Positions 46,685 through 58,716 of a stretch of DNA of 64,000 nt are shown here, piece by piece. How positions within the stretch are numbered: position 1 is the stretch's first letter; each line of letters begins with the position of its first letter. The DNA is from Chrysoperla carnea. Lineage: Eukaryota; Arthropoda; Insecta; Neuroptera; Chrysopidae. Below the pieces are notes generated by a model, which was given only the letters and a program-made list of their open reading frames with translations, was not told the DNA's origin and did not search any database. The stretch spans positions 40,335,935 through 40,399,934 of the forward strand of contig NC_058338.1 of the NCBI RefSeq assembly GCF_905475395.1, given 5' to 3'. Made by a program: the position numbers and the translations under genes.

Positions 46685-47715
46685 ATTTTAACGAAACCGG
46701 GCTTAAACTGTTCGTAGGATGTGGAAAAAAGTCAGTTTGGTCGGAAAGTGAGGTTTTAAAAAAATACGCGCTAATAAGTTCCTAATAACCAATCCTGCTG
46801 AAAAATCGAAAAAAAAACTATGTGTTTTACCACCTTTCCGCTGATAATTTCATTTATCAGCTCCTCAAGTTTAGAGGCTGAGTGCGCATAACAACATAAC
46901 TGAGCTAATAACTGACTGTTTTAACGTTAACTATAAGCACAAATAACTTGCCGATTTTCAATATTTCAATTTCTTTACAAAATTTAAACTGAAAGAGGTT
47001 AAATTTGAGATAAAATTTATTTTCTATAAATTTTGAAAGAGCTAATATTTTATTTGAATTATTCGCAGTTCTCATTTGGAAATATAATAACGGTTGAATT
47101 TTTATTATTGACGTAGCCGTACACCGAAGAAAGTTCTTGGAATGTCAACGTTCTCAACAAGATTTCTTGAACTTTTCGGAATTGAATTTTTTTTCATGGG
47201 AATAAAATAAAATATCTACCAACCCTTAATACTCTCTAAGTTTTATTAAAATTAGCATACATACTTAAAGTATTGACAAATCAATTTCATGGTTTACCTA
47301 CCAAAAAATGTCAAGTTATTATGTACATATTAAATCATGTTTATCAAGTAGGAAGCATGCTTTTAACATCAAATATATATATTCATCGAATTCTTAAATA
47401 AACTTTATAACTAGGTACCTCAAAAAAAAAAAATATATATATACTTGAAATATTATGAAATTCAAATATTATTAATTCAAGTATAACAAATATGTAGTAT
47501 AATAGTATATGTAGATATATATTTTATGATTTATTGGACATATTTTGTCATAAAAATTAATAGTTATTGCATTAATAAATCCTTGATTTCAATAAAAGTT
47601 AAACAATTATGTTTGTGCGAACTTAAAATGTATGGTAAATTTTATAAAATAATTAATATTTTTGGTGTTTACAACCTGTATATATAGAATATATACCAAC
47701 GAAAAAAGAAATTTT
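46685..47715. other. Gene-free stretch
   Basis: AT-rich. Poly(A)/TA patch at 47420-47442. Nothing coding. Confidence 0.5.
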
Positions 47716-47930
47716 TATAGCGTAGGCACTCAAGAAGTAATAAGTGAGTTTGAATTCGTAAATGAGTGTAGGTTAATTAGGTCGCGGCTTCGTAAAATCT
47801 ATCTAGTAAACCGATAGAGATTTAAACAAAATATTAAATGTAAAAAACCCTTATAAAAAAATTAACAACTATTGTTTGTAATATTTTTTCGTAAACATCA
47901 CTGTTTAGTTTACCCGTAAGCGCACCAATT
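47716..47930 (+). repeat. Family A repeat, diverged 3' part
   Basis: TTTTTATAGCGTAGGCAC, AAGTGAGTTTGAATTCGTAA, GTAAACCGATAGAGAT and CGTAAACATCACTGTTTA follow the family order but with many changes. Confidence 0.5.
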
Positions 47931-49825
47931 AGTACAAAACTTAATTGTTTATTTTTCCAAAATCACAAAAGATAGGAAGTTGGAAATTTGCAGGTAGCTT
48001 CAACTAGTGTTTTGTAAAACGTTCTTGAGATTTTTTTTTTAAACATACTCTAGAAAATTTTTGAAATTTCCGAAAACCAAATCAGGTATAGTCTTTTTAT
48101 TTATACAAAATATTGCAATTTAATAAAAGTTCGGTAGAAAAAATTGAGTGTATTTGGATGGTTTTTGAATAATAAAAAAAAAAAAAAAAAAATTCTACAG
48201 GGAGCAGCAATATTAAATGTTGTCTAAATGGTTTTTCAAGCCCACTTAAAGAGACTAAAAACTTTGATTGTGGGTTTTTCATACTTGGGTTAAACTTAAA
48301 AATGTTTTCGTTTCTCCCCAATAAAAGAGATTGTAAGAAAAGAAAAGAAATCAATAAAATTAAAATTAAAATTGCATTTTCATCCATATAAATGTTTTTT
48401 ATTTAAATTTTAAATTTACAGGCGGAATTCTTGTGAATAAAATATCATGAAAACCTTGGAAAGAAAAGTCTATTTAGCTTTACAACACCTATATAACATC
48501 CTAAAGTTTCTATCTTACATTGTTCAAAAAGCTAAATTGGTACTGAACAGATAAATATAGAAAAAAACAAAGTTAAAACAAATAAAACATGGTCTTATTT
48601 CGATGCTGTTTAACTCTTTAAGTATTGACATTGCTTCTTGTTCTTCAAAAAAATTATACTTATCGCAAATTTTAAGTTTTGCAAGACTACTGCTAATAAA
48701 TTTAGAAGCAAAAATTGTTTAAAATGTACTCGATCCTGATGTACAACGAAAGTTATTCGCTTTGAATATTTTCAAAATAATCATGTAACCAATGGAACTA
48801 ATGGAAGTAATTCGATATAAAAAATGTTTAAAACTTAAGTAACCAAAACTAATGCAATAAGATAAAACAACAGTATGGTAAATACTTGCCTACAATAACA
48901 ATAACACAATACAATAATATTGTGTCTGTGTAAGTTAACCCATATTTTATAAATCACGATTTATATGAACCCATCATGACATAGCGGTATTTAAAATTTA
49001 AATCGATATGAAAATAACACAAAATGTGTTAAATTTATTTTATAATATATACCTAGTCAAATGTTTAAAAATGGATCCGTAGGCTTGAACAAGATTGTCG
49101 TTCTTTGTAATTTATACCCCAAAAACGAACGGTATTTAAGTTTTGCAAGGTGGATATTGGATACCTTAGAACCTGGGCAACAAACTGCTGGTAATACTGC
49201 TAGAATGTGTGATTATAAAAATTAATTAGGTGGACGTTATGAATATTGATATTATGGAAGACAACATGGTGGATTGTAAATAATCAATGCGGCGCCATCG
49301 AAAGCTCTACAAAAAAAAATCAAAGGTTCTTTTCTTATTATCAAAAGTTCTATTCTTGGTAGTTCGTAAAATATACAAGTTCGTACAAAAGTACTTACTG
49401 CGCGTTACACGGTAAGAACTGCATGGCGTTTACTATAGTGCTGATATAGTATCGAGACACATACCATGAGTATCTATCATTGAATAGGGCTATCCATCCG
49501 GCGAATTACGAGTATCATCAACCAGTATTGACCTGACGATCATACTGCATGGACTCGTCCGCCATATTTATTGCTACCGTTACTATTCCCTCTATACAAC
49601 ACACAGTATAGCGTTCACACTGATACTGACATAGTGATATCCACAAAAGATTCCCCAACAGTAATGACGAAAAAAAAAGAATCATAGAAAATTTCCTATT
49701 ATGAATAATTATCTTTTAAAATTTGCAAAATAAGGTATAAAGAGAGATTATCATCTAAGGTTGTACTTAAATATTTAACATGACTTTATTAACTTTATTG
49801 TTATATAAATAAGAACTACATTTTT
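47931..49825. other. Gene-free stretch
   Basis: A 19-A run lies at 48174-48192. 49400-49670 is clearly richer in GC than its surroundings but has no long open frame. No gene supported. Confidence 0.45.
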
Positions 49826-50235
49826 ATACCATGCATATATGAAATATACATAGTATATTAAGTTTAGTCCCAAGTTTGTAATGCTTAAAAATATTGATGC
49901 TACAAACAAAATTTTGCTATAGGTGTTCATAGAATCACCTAATTAGTTTATTTCCGACTGTCTGTCTGTCTGTCGTCTATCCGTCTGTCATCGCGATTAC
50001 TCAAAAGCGAAAGGAGATATAGGACTGAAATTTTTAAAGCGTGCTGAGGACGTAAAAAGTGAAGTCAAGTTCATAAATGAGCAAAATAGGTCAATTTGGT
50101 CCTGAGGCCGTAGGACCCATCTTGTAAACCGTTAGAGATAGAACAAAAGTTAAAAAAGTTTCTTTACAAAAAAATAGACAACTTTTGTTTGAACCATTTT
50201 TTCGTAAACATCACTGTTTACCCGTGAGACTGCAA
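49826..50235 (+). repeat. Family A repeat, near-complete copy
   Basis: It starts TATACCATGCATATATGA and keeps all family blocks in order (TAGTCCCAAGTTTGTAATGC, CTGTCTGTCTGTC microsatellite, GGACGTAAAAAGTGAAGTC, GTAGGACCCATCTTGTAAAC, CGTAAACATCACTGTTTACC). About 410 bp, no open frame. Confidence 0.75.
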
Positions 50236-52469
50236 AAAGGACAGTTTTTGATCACAATGATCCGAAGAACATTTTGGGGGTGGTTTGGAAAAGCTTCACA
50301 GAAAGCCAATTTCCTATACATTATAGATAGGATTATGAGATCCAATTAATTTACAATTGGGAAGTTATTTTTGAATTACCAAGACACAATGAAAAAAAAT
50401 TTTTTCAGTAAAGCGGTGACGAATCATGCTCTAACATTTTCAGCATAAAATATAAATGATGAATTTGAACTACAGAATGCTATACGCTGCCATATATGAC
50501 ATTTTTAATATTTCATACTATCTTACTTCACATGCAAGTAAATAAAAAAAAGTATTTGTAGTATCTAATGGTTTCATTGTTGTTTCAATTAGTTTATGTT
50601 GTCTCATACATTTTATTATGCTTTTAGTTAGTTGATCGATTCAAAATATCAAAACTATGTTGCTTAACATGTATTTTTGTCTCTATAGTTAAGTAGGTAA
50701 ATAAATACAATCAAAGACAAGTAGAAGATATTGATAACGTCATAAACATAGTAGCAGTATAATAATTATTTAAATATTAATAATAATAATTTCAGCTTGT
50801 TCAATTTGATGTTGATAATTTATTGTTTTGTAAATTTAAATGAAGTGAATATAGATTTATGTTGTGTCATTGTGAATGTAACGATGTTCATTAATCTACG
50901 ATTTACGGTTAACTGTTTGATGAATAAGATGCATATCTACAATATCACATATTATTTCTTATCGTTGTTATTTGTGATTTTAAATATTTCGAATTTGGTC
51001 CCGATGTTTGCACAATTTTCTATAAATAATATGGGGTTTATGATGAGTATGATATCACAATCGCGCTTGTCATATCTTGGCCTGCTTTGTCTTTATAATT
51101 TTGGTTTTCAATGTGATTTCCTGATATTCTGCTTTTATCAGAGAAAGCAGTAGTCCAGAATCTCAACACGGCCATGTCCAGCTACTTGTTTCCTTTCGGA
51201 ATATATCGTAAATATATTCCGCTTTTGTGAATCTATTAGTATCTACTCATCTAATTGAATTTATATTATATGCGTGACTCAAGTATAAAATGCCATGCCA
51301 AATGTAGAACGGACTCCTATCTTAAGTTTATCAGTGTTTATGCAAACATTGGCCCTATACTTTTTTATATGGATAGAATCTGGGAAAAAGTCAGGTATTT
51401 TAATTAAAGTCATGGCTGGTAGATGGTTTATGAAATTTGATCTTTGACAATCGCTGGAAGAGAGGCTAACTCACACAAGAAAGCGAAACAAATCCATTTC
51501 CTTTTTTGTTATTTTTTGCGCTTACTGAATTTTGACTGCAATAAAGGTGTTTTGTAATCTAGCCTGTTTTTTCGCAACTAAAACGACAGACTGTGAAAAT
51601 ATCATGGTTGGACATTCACCACTCTCATTTCCCAAAATTCTGCTTGCGTGGTATACTTTGTATACCACATCTAATATAAATGAAAAATAGACAGTTATCT
51701 TTTGCTCCACCATTTTTAAATTATCCAATATCAATTAAAAATCATAAATTATTAAAATTTCACAAACAATTTATGCAACGAAATAAATAAACGATTTCGA
51801 AACATCGTGATATTATTATAAAATGAATTCCGTTCAATCAATCAACAAAATATAACAAATAATAATGAAAGCATTTAAACACTTTTTATCTATTAAAAAA
51901 ATTAATGAACAAATATTTAAATATTGAATACTTCATGGATTATTATTAATTAACTGTAGCGAAAAATAATTTTACTCGTGATAATGAATAATAATTCAAA
52001 AAACCTTGAACACCCAACTTGTAATTGCAGTTTTTTTCTTAAAGTGGAGTAAATAATCTCTTCTATATATAAGAAACTTTCTCGTCAAGCCAGATGTTGC
52101 AGGCACAGTACCAGCTAAGGTGTACTTTTCATCATGACATCCAAAAGCAATGCTATAATGGCAAAAGTGCTATAATTATTCAAATATATTATTGAAAAAA
52201 ACACCGGATTTTTTTTTAAAAATCTTTCCACACCTTCATTTCGAAAGCGGAAGAACGTTGCCATAGCGACCATGGTTGTAGTTTGAACAAAATATATTTT
52301 GCATCATTTATACTGTCACCTGCTGATGCTCTTGGGAAACATTTTTTCGTTTGCCTCAATTGTATAATTTTTCTTAGTGTCATTAACTTAATAATACTGA
52401 ACACTTAAATTTTAAAAGAAATTGAGTATTAAGTCTGGAATCGCTCGATTTCTAGCAGTGCCTATAGCG
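50236..52469. other. Gene-free stretch with small hairpins
   Basis: Perfect palindromes CGGAATATAT-CGTA-AATATATTCCG (about 51197) and GTGGTATACTTTGTATACCAC (about 51647) are present. A 118-codon hydrophobic open frame (50797-51153) starts just after a TTTCAG but has no recognisable motif, and I do not call it. 52216-52404 is open on both strands, so coding is doubtful. Confidence 0.4.
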
Positions 52470-52765
52470 CCCTAATCAAAATTGGAATAGGGCTGATCTA
52501 TTTGTAGTTGATTAACCAATTTTGATTTTGTTTTGATTCGCTTAATAGGTAATTTAATGGAGAGTGTTTTTAGCTATATTTCAAGCGGGTTAAGGGTTCT
52601 AAACCCTTAAAAACTAAAGAATCGGCGATGATCTACCGGTTCATTTTGGAAAAAGTTTTAAAAATAAAGTTAATTTAATGGAAAGTGTTCTTAGATATGT
52701 TTAAAGTGCGAGTTCAGGGTTTCGTACCCGCAAAATTTGTCGTTTTAAAATTTTGTAAATTTCCT
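52470..52765 (+). repeat. Family B repeat
   Basis: Shares TTAATGGAGAGTGTTTTTAG, TCGGCGATGATCT, GTTCTTAGATATGTTT, GCGAGTTCAGGGTTTCGTAC and TTTTAAAATTTTGTAAATTT with the copy at 28480 in the same order. Confidence 0.6.
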
Positions 52766-53513
52766 TTGTATTTTTTCAAATTTCTCACCCTAAGAAACAA
52801 AAGTGGATAGGGGGTTAAATTTGGCCATCCTTTATAATAACAGTTAATACCGAATTGAAAATGTATTGACAGAAAACTTAGAAAGTTCAGATGGTAAGGA
52901 AGCTGGAGTCAACTTTTATTTATACGAAGTATTGATTTATTTGCTATCAAAAACGAAATATCATTTTCCTCGTGTTAATGAATAATGATGTAATAAAATC
53001 CTTGAAATCCCCTCCTTTACTTGTAAATATAGTTTTTACAATAAATGAACTGAATACTTACTTATATGTAAGAGACTGTCAGGGAACAATATCCGTGTTT
53101 TTGTATAAGTATATCAAATACTTCTTATGTTTATATTTATTTCTTAAATCATTGATACATTTATCTCTGTATATTTGAAAACATGTTATAAGAAGTATTG
53201 GCACGTGATTTAAATAGGGTTTACAGTTGAGTTTATTTTATTTTTTATACCATACGTTCATATAATACTCCTGAGAATAGTGTAAAATGTAGTACCTCGA
53301 GTACAATGTACTTTAAATCAGTCAATGTAGTTTCTTAGCAGATTTACTAGACAATATTTCTATTCAATCGAAGACATTTAATTTGATTGCAGATCGGCTA
53401 AAAACTCATTTATAAGATCGTTTTGCTCTCGTATAGACTGAAAATTAAATTATGCGATAAAAGTAAAAAATTTATTTAAAAACTATTTATTTAAAAACTG
53501 ACAATTGCATAAC
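52766..53513. other. Gene-free stretch
   Basis: No supported feature. Confidence 0.5.
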
Positions 53514-54014
53514 TCCATATCCCTATATATTATAAATGTGAAAGTTCGCATGTTTGTTAGATTGTTTGTTTGTATGTTTGTTTGTTACGCTTTCACACTA
53601 AAACTAGCGAATGGTTTTTAATGAAACTGTACAGTTATATAGCTCATGCATCAGAATAACACATGAGCTGTAATTTATACAGATATATTAAAAAATAAAA
53701 TAAAAAATAAAATTTAATCTGACATTTACTATTTTAAATTTTTACATAAATTTTTAATTTATGGTTCAACATGATGATTATAGATGGAGCAGATGTATGA
53801 TCATCATTTTGAACCATAAATTAAAGAATTCTGTAAAAATTCAAAATAGAAAATGTCAAACATATCATGGCCAACTATTTTGATATACTCAATGAATTAT
53901 GACTATTTTATATGTAACAAAATTGAAAACTGTGTGTGAATCAAAAAAGGGCGGAGGCTATAAAAAGGTAGTTTTTACTTTTAAGCCAAGTGAAGCAGGC
54001 AAGTATCAATCAAG
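53514..54014 (+). mobile_element. Helitron-like non-autonomous element, decayed copy
   Basis: It starts with TC (TCCATATCCCTATATATTAT), then AAATGTGAAAGTT, TTGTTTGTTTGTATG and TTACGCTTTCACACTAAAAC, motifs I associate with Helitron-derived repeats of insects. A hairpin TTATGGTTCAACATGATGAT / ATCATCATTTTGAACCATAA lies at 53758-53822. The 3' end (GCCAAGTGAAGCAGGCAAG) has lost the terminal hairpin and CTRR that the second copy keeps. No Rep/helicase is encoded. Confidence 0.6.
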
Positions 54015-54592
54015 TTGTATTATAAATGATACTCTACGTAAATCATTAGTAATTGGTGAATGAGTGTTTATACCATATTCCAGCCTTAAGCACCACCATT
54101 AAATTTGGAGGACGAAAATATGCAATTGGATTGACAACCGCAACTTCCAACAACAATCATATAATAAAGTATCCTCTAAATTTTACGCTCATTTTTTTGA
54201 TTTTTATAAGTTATCAAATAAGGTAAGTGAATTATAAGTGGGAAAAATATGCCTCATTCTCATGGAATGAGAAAAGAGTCATTAAAAATACTAGTTGAAG
54301 ATATTGCAAAAAAAAAACTAATCACTTTCTTGATTCGAATGTTCTCCAAAGATCGCATAGAAATCAATATTTCTAGCAAGAACTGGAAATCAATATTTTA
54401 GGCTTTACAAACTTAGGATTAATATACACCTGACATATTTTATATTAATAGGTACATATTTCATATGTACAAACTCCTGATATATATCATACATAAACCC
54501 GTGGACTTGAAGAAAACCAAAGCTCTTTTTTATATGCTGTAATTTAATCCAATATGATCACTGAAATTTAAGAATAATATTTTATAGTTTTA
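54015..54592. other. Spacer between Helitron-like and Harbinger-type elements
   Basis: No gene. 54395-54480 has weak similarity to the family A head in reverse. Confidence 0.4.
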
Positions 54593-55157
54593 GGGCCCCC
54601 GCAGACTGCAGACTTTTTATCGGCCGATAATTTGGTCGGCTTCTTAATCAGTATGGAGAGGAATGCATATGCGCACACTACAGCGATTCAGTATCGGCCG
54701 ATAAAAAAGTTTGATGGGCAGCCCGATTACATTCAAACAAATCTGTCGGCCAACTATTGGCCGACTGTTTAATCAGTATTGGCGCATACACGCCTGCGCA
54801 TACATGACGATTGTTTAGTCGGCCGATAGCTGAGTTCGCTCTGTGATTTGGCTCTTCCACAGGTATAGAAAGACTTAAATTTGTATCCTCCTTCGCTATG
54901 GCTGGTCCAATTAGCTTGAAAAGTTCATTGAAGCTGGTAATGCTCATTCAATAATAGGCGGAAATTTTTTTCGGGTAATCAAGTAATTTGGAATGCATAG
55001 TGTAAAATTTTCCACTAACTAATCTATCACTGAGAATGGGATGCACCCGATACTCTCGGAATCTCTTGTTGATTTTCCTCCTCCGGAGTATGATGAGACC
55101 AATAATTTTCCCGACTAAACTATCGGCCGATAAAAAGTCTGCAGTCTGCGGGGGCCC
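54593..55157. mobile_element. PIF/Harbinger-type deletion derivative
   Basis: Both ends carry the same 37-bp terminal inverted repeat (GGGCCCCCGCAGACTGCAGA, then CTTTTTATCGGCCGATA), continuing imperfectly as RTTTRGTCGG. The flanks are TTA at 54590-54592 and TTA at 55158-55160, the 3-bp TWA duplication typical of PIF/Harbinger. CGGCCGATA motifs recur inside (54694, 54828). It keeps a transposase fragment on the minus strand. It is 565 bp and cannot move by itself. Confidence 0.85.
54678..55010 (-). pseudogene. HARBI1-like transposase N-terminal fragment
   Basis: Read on the minus strand, MHSKLLDYPKKISAYY (from about 54997) is followed by an in-frame TGA, then MSITSFNELFKLIGPAIAKE, DTNLSLSIPVEE. 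In Harbinger transposases this segment lies just before the DDE_4 catalytic domain, where an Arg precedes MS. The TGA is one transition from CGA (Arg). Similarity stops abruptly after IPVEE (near 54848), the apparent deletion junction. No catalytic acidic residues remain. Family assignment is from memory of the motif. Confidence 0.65.
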
Positions 55158-55160
55158 TTA

Positions 55161-55531
55161 ATAGATAATAGTTTCGATCTCAAGTGGGTGCAGCAACATT
55201 GTATATGCTTTGAATTGTATACTCACCTGCAATTGTTTCAATAAATCATAAATTATAACATTGGATGTATTATTTTATATTTAAAATTTATATAAATAAA
55301 AAAAATATGCTCAAGTCAAGTTGTTTCTTGAATGTTGACATCCTTTAATTGTACCCACCTTTCAATATCATAAATATTTGTGACTTCAAACATAATTTAA
55401 TTTGTAAAGATACAGATAATAAGAAAATATCCAATGTCATATAACTTCACTCAATAACCATGTATGTGAACATAAACAAACGCTCGTGTGCATTACTATT
55501 ATGTGAGGCATTCACAATGAATTATTTTAAA
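55161..55531. other. Spacer
   Basis: No feature supported. Confidence 0.5.
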
Positions 55532-55870
55532 CTAGATTGATGCCCACCCGCTTTACTGGGCTTAAAAGTAAAAACCACCGCTTTATAGCCTCCAACCTCT
55601 CTTGATTTGCACAGTTTTCAATTTTGGTAAATGTAGTAAAATAATCATAATTCATTGAGTATATGCGAAAAGTTGGCCATGATTTGTTTGACAATTACTA
55701 TTTAAAATTTTACAGAATTCTTTAATTTATGGTTCAAAATGATGATCATAGTTCTGCTCCATCTATAATCATCATTTTGAACCTAAATTAAAGATTTCTG
55801 TAAAAATAGTTAAAAAAGGTAAATGTCAAATAAAATTTTATTTTTATTTTTTTTAAATAAAAATAAAATA
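55532..55870 (-). mobile_element. Helitron-like element, copy with intact 3' end
   Basis: On the minus strand the element ends with a GCCCA/TGGGC stem-loop, ATCAAT, then CTAG followed by T. That is the hairpin plus CTRR and host T expected of a Helitron terminus. Upstream it matches the copy at 53514 in inverse orientation, including the internal hairpin TTAGGTTCAAAATGATGATT / ATCATCATTTTGAACCATAA (about 55728-55797). The 5' part with the TTTGTTTG microsatellite is missing. Confidence 0.65.
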
Positions 55871-55878
55871 TAAAATGA

Positions 55879-56070
55879 AAGAACATTTTTTGTATAGGAA
55901 AAATTGCAAATTAAAATCACCTGCCAGGCTATTTTAGCCCCCACCAAATCATGCCAGGCAATGATTTTTCGTTTGATTGAATATAAGACTTTAAAATGGT
56001 GTAAGTTTCACAGTGCCTCAAGAACATTTTTTGCATAGGAAAAATTGTAAATTAAAAATTTTATAGGTCA
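55879..56070 (+). repeat. Direct repeat, about 143-bp period
   Basis: AAGAACATTTTTTGYATAGG and AAAAATTGYAAATTAAAA occur at 55879 and again at about 56022. Each is followed by a C-rich segment (AGCCCCCACC / GTCCCCCAACC) with GCCAGG motifs. Confidence 0.55.
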
Positions 56071-57576
56071 CTAACGTCCCCCAACCTCCCAGCCAGGTTG
56101 TCGATTTCACCATCCACAAATTCGCAAGTTATCAACTTTAATATTTTCAATGTGCCTCAAATATGTACTCAAAAAAGCCACTCAGCTCTTAGACTATGTA
56201 TAATAAATCTTATTCAATAATCCATAAAAAAAAATCAAATCATGGAAGTACTGATTTGTTTTCTGCCTTAAAATATTTTATTACGGAAAATGATTATTAT
56301 TTTTATTGCGAAATTGTATAATATTTTTGTGTAAATTATAAAATGTTAAAAAAGGTGTGGTAATTCTTTGTAATATTGTGGTTTTTGGATTTTTTTATTT
56401 GAAATAATTACATAGATTTTAATTGATGATTTTATATTTGTGGTGTCTTTATTTACTTATTTCTTTAAGCATTATAGAAACTTGCACAAATCGTGAGTGA
56501 AAAGGTTTGTTATGATTCTATTTGACTAGTTTATTTTCTGATAAAAAGTTATTGCTTTCATTTCGAAAAACAAAATAGAAAATATTATAAAATCTGAAGT
56601 CTTTACAATAAATCATGCGTTTTATTTAAAATATGACTAATTTTCAATTGTTTACATGTATACATGGTGTAGAAATGTCAAATTAATATTTCTCAAAAAT
56701 CGTAATTAATTCAAATTGTTTCATTAGAAATTGTGAAAATATGAAACAAAATTGTATAAATAATATTTTGTATAATGTAAGTTAACATATCTTAAATTTG
56801 AAAATAGTATAAAAATTTCAGAAAATACTATTATATATTATAGTAAATGGAAAATACTATATATAATAGTATTTAGAAAAAAGTTTTAGAAAATATTCAA
56901 TGCAAAATATATATGCAATCCATAGACTTATATTCCTCCAGTTACATAATTAAAGTAGTGTGCCGTTACTAAATAATAATTATAATAATTAATCTGACTA
57001 TGTGTATCTACGGTTGATGAAATATAAAACGTTAAATTATAATATCTTGGTTTTTATTTTTTCAATGTACATGTTTATAATGAATAAAAATAAATTGAAG
57101 TTTTTAATAAACAGAAAGTTATTATTTTAGGTCCATATGGTCATATCCAATGCTGTTTGTACTATAGCATATTTGACTTGTGAATCACGGAAAAGTATAT
57201 TATTATCCCTCTGTTCCTATAAACAATTCGTCATGCCAATTGGTACAATACGACAGAATTAATTTACAGGGTTTAAATTTAGATCATCAATTTACAATTA
57301 TAATGTATAATTGCAGACTTCGAGTTCAAATATTTGATTTTACTGAGCCTATGTCATGATAAAAAAACACGTAAGCAAAATAGAAATATATATGTTTTAT
57401 AAACATGTGATTCATATCATTGTACAATGGCATAGTTTCTTTTTACCACGTTTCGATTAACCCTTGACTTCCTATATCAGAACATGTTAATAAATTCGCT
57501 TGATTAGTAATATGTTAGAATTGGGTTTAGTCTATTAAAGAGTCTTCGTTCAACGAAAGCAAGTATTTATAAAATA
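56071..57576. other. Gene-free AT-rich stretch
   Basis: 56815-56880 has repeated ATACTATTATATATTATAGT-like palindromes. No gene supported. Confidence 0.5.
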
Positions 57577-57599
57577 TTTTTTTTTTTTTTTTTTTTTTT
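57577..57599 (+). repeat. 23-nt poly(T) run
   Basis: An uninterrupted T homopolymer. It may be the A-tail of a reverse-strand retroposon, but no body was recognised next to it. Confidence 0.7.
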
Positions 57600-57730
57600 A
57601 GTTTTTATTATTATTATCATATTTTTAATTTAAATATTTATTTTTCTTCTATAAAAACAAACATATTCATTTAAACTTAAATAAACAAACGTTATTCTCA
57701 TCAATGTAAGTGGACGGTGTTATATGCATA

Positions 57731-58714
57731 CAGTGTGTTTATTTCAAAACTATCCACCCTTAAAAACTATTAACCTGATATGTGATAATTGCTTTGAGTG
57801 AAAACACGTCGATTTAGATGTCGAACAGAAAGGTATGGTACCTAGAGAATTTTAGGTTTCACCCATTAACCCCTAGCCACTCTAATTTTGAAATTTCAAA
57901 TGACACCCCCTACGTTGTAATACATAATTTGACAGAGCGTAAAAAAAACCATGAAAAAAAAATTGAAATCGATCGATTGGTTCTTAAGATAGACTACGCA
58001 GAAAATGGCAGATATCCACCCGCAATAACTTATGCCCTGAAGTAATTATTGTTTTGAATGAAAACACATCAATTTAGATATCGACAGAGATGTTCAAAAA
58101 CTGTACCTAGGAAATTTTAAGTTTCATACCTTTACCCCACCCACCAAAACTTTCCATTTCAAATTGCACCCCCTACCTTGTGATATCTCATTGAAAAAGG
58201 CATACAATTCTGTCTTCAAGCATGGCAAAAAAATGAAATCGATCGATTGGTTCTTAAGATATACTACACAGAAGATGAATTTCATATCTACCATCTTCCG
58301 TGTTGTCTATCTTTTAAATTTCATGAGGCACCACCTACTTGGTGATACCTCATTTGAAAGAGCACACAATTCTCTCTTCAATCGTGATAAAAATTGAAGT
58401 CGATCAATTGGTTCTTAGAATGGACTACCCAGAAGATACCTTCCACCTTCAGTGTAGTCTATCTTGAGATCCAATGGATCGATTTCATTTATTTATCATG
58501 ATTAAATAGAGATTGTGAAGTGATGTGGAACAAGGTAGGATTTGCTATTTGAAATTTCATAGTTAGAATGGCTAAGCGTGAGGAGGTGATTCTTTAAATT
58601 CTTTAATACTATTTTTGAAATTCCTCCTCGATAGCTAACCGAAGTGTTTCACTCAAAACAATAATCACATCAAGTCAAGAGTTATAAAGGATGGATACTA
58701 AATTGAACACACTG
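57731..58714. mobile_element. Tc1/mariner-type non-autonomous element with internal tandem units
   Basis: Flanked by TA (57729-57730 and 58715-58716). The ends are imperfect inverted repeats, CAGTGTGTTTATTTC and, read from the right, CAGTGTGTTCAATTT. Similarity continues for about 60 bp into ACTATCCACCC / AGTATCCATCC and GATATGTGATAATTG / GATGTGATTATTG. Inside, a roughly 220-260-bp unit recurs about three times (AATYGATYGATTGGTTCTTA at about 57967, 58235 and 58399, each followed by an ACTACNCAGAA motif). The open frames at 57818-58045 and 58164-58397 are parts of these units. No transposase is present. Confidence 0.65.
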
Positions 58715-58716
58715 TA

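Noticed and set aside
50797-51153. 118-codon hydrophobic open frame after a TTTCAG, possibly a receptor exon
   Set aside because: No family motif is recognisable and the composition is explained by AT content. Left as a note only.
52216-52404. Minus-strand open frame with a tryptophan-rich end
   Set aside because: The opposite strand is open over the same stretch, so an open frame here carries little information.
57818-58397. Two similar plus-strand open frames suggesting a repeated protein
   Set aside because: They are the internal tandem units of the TA-flanked element and the frames are not maintained across units.
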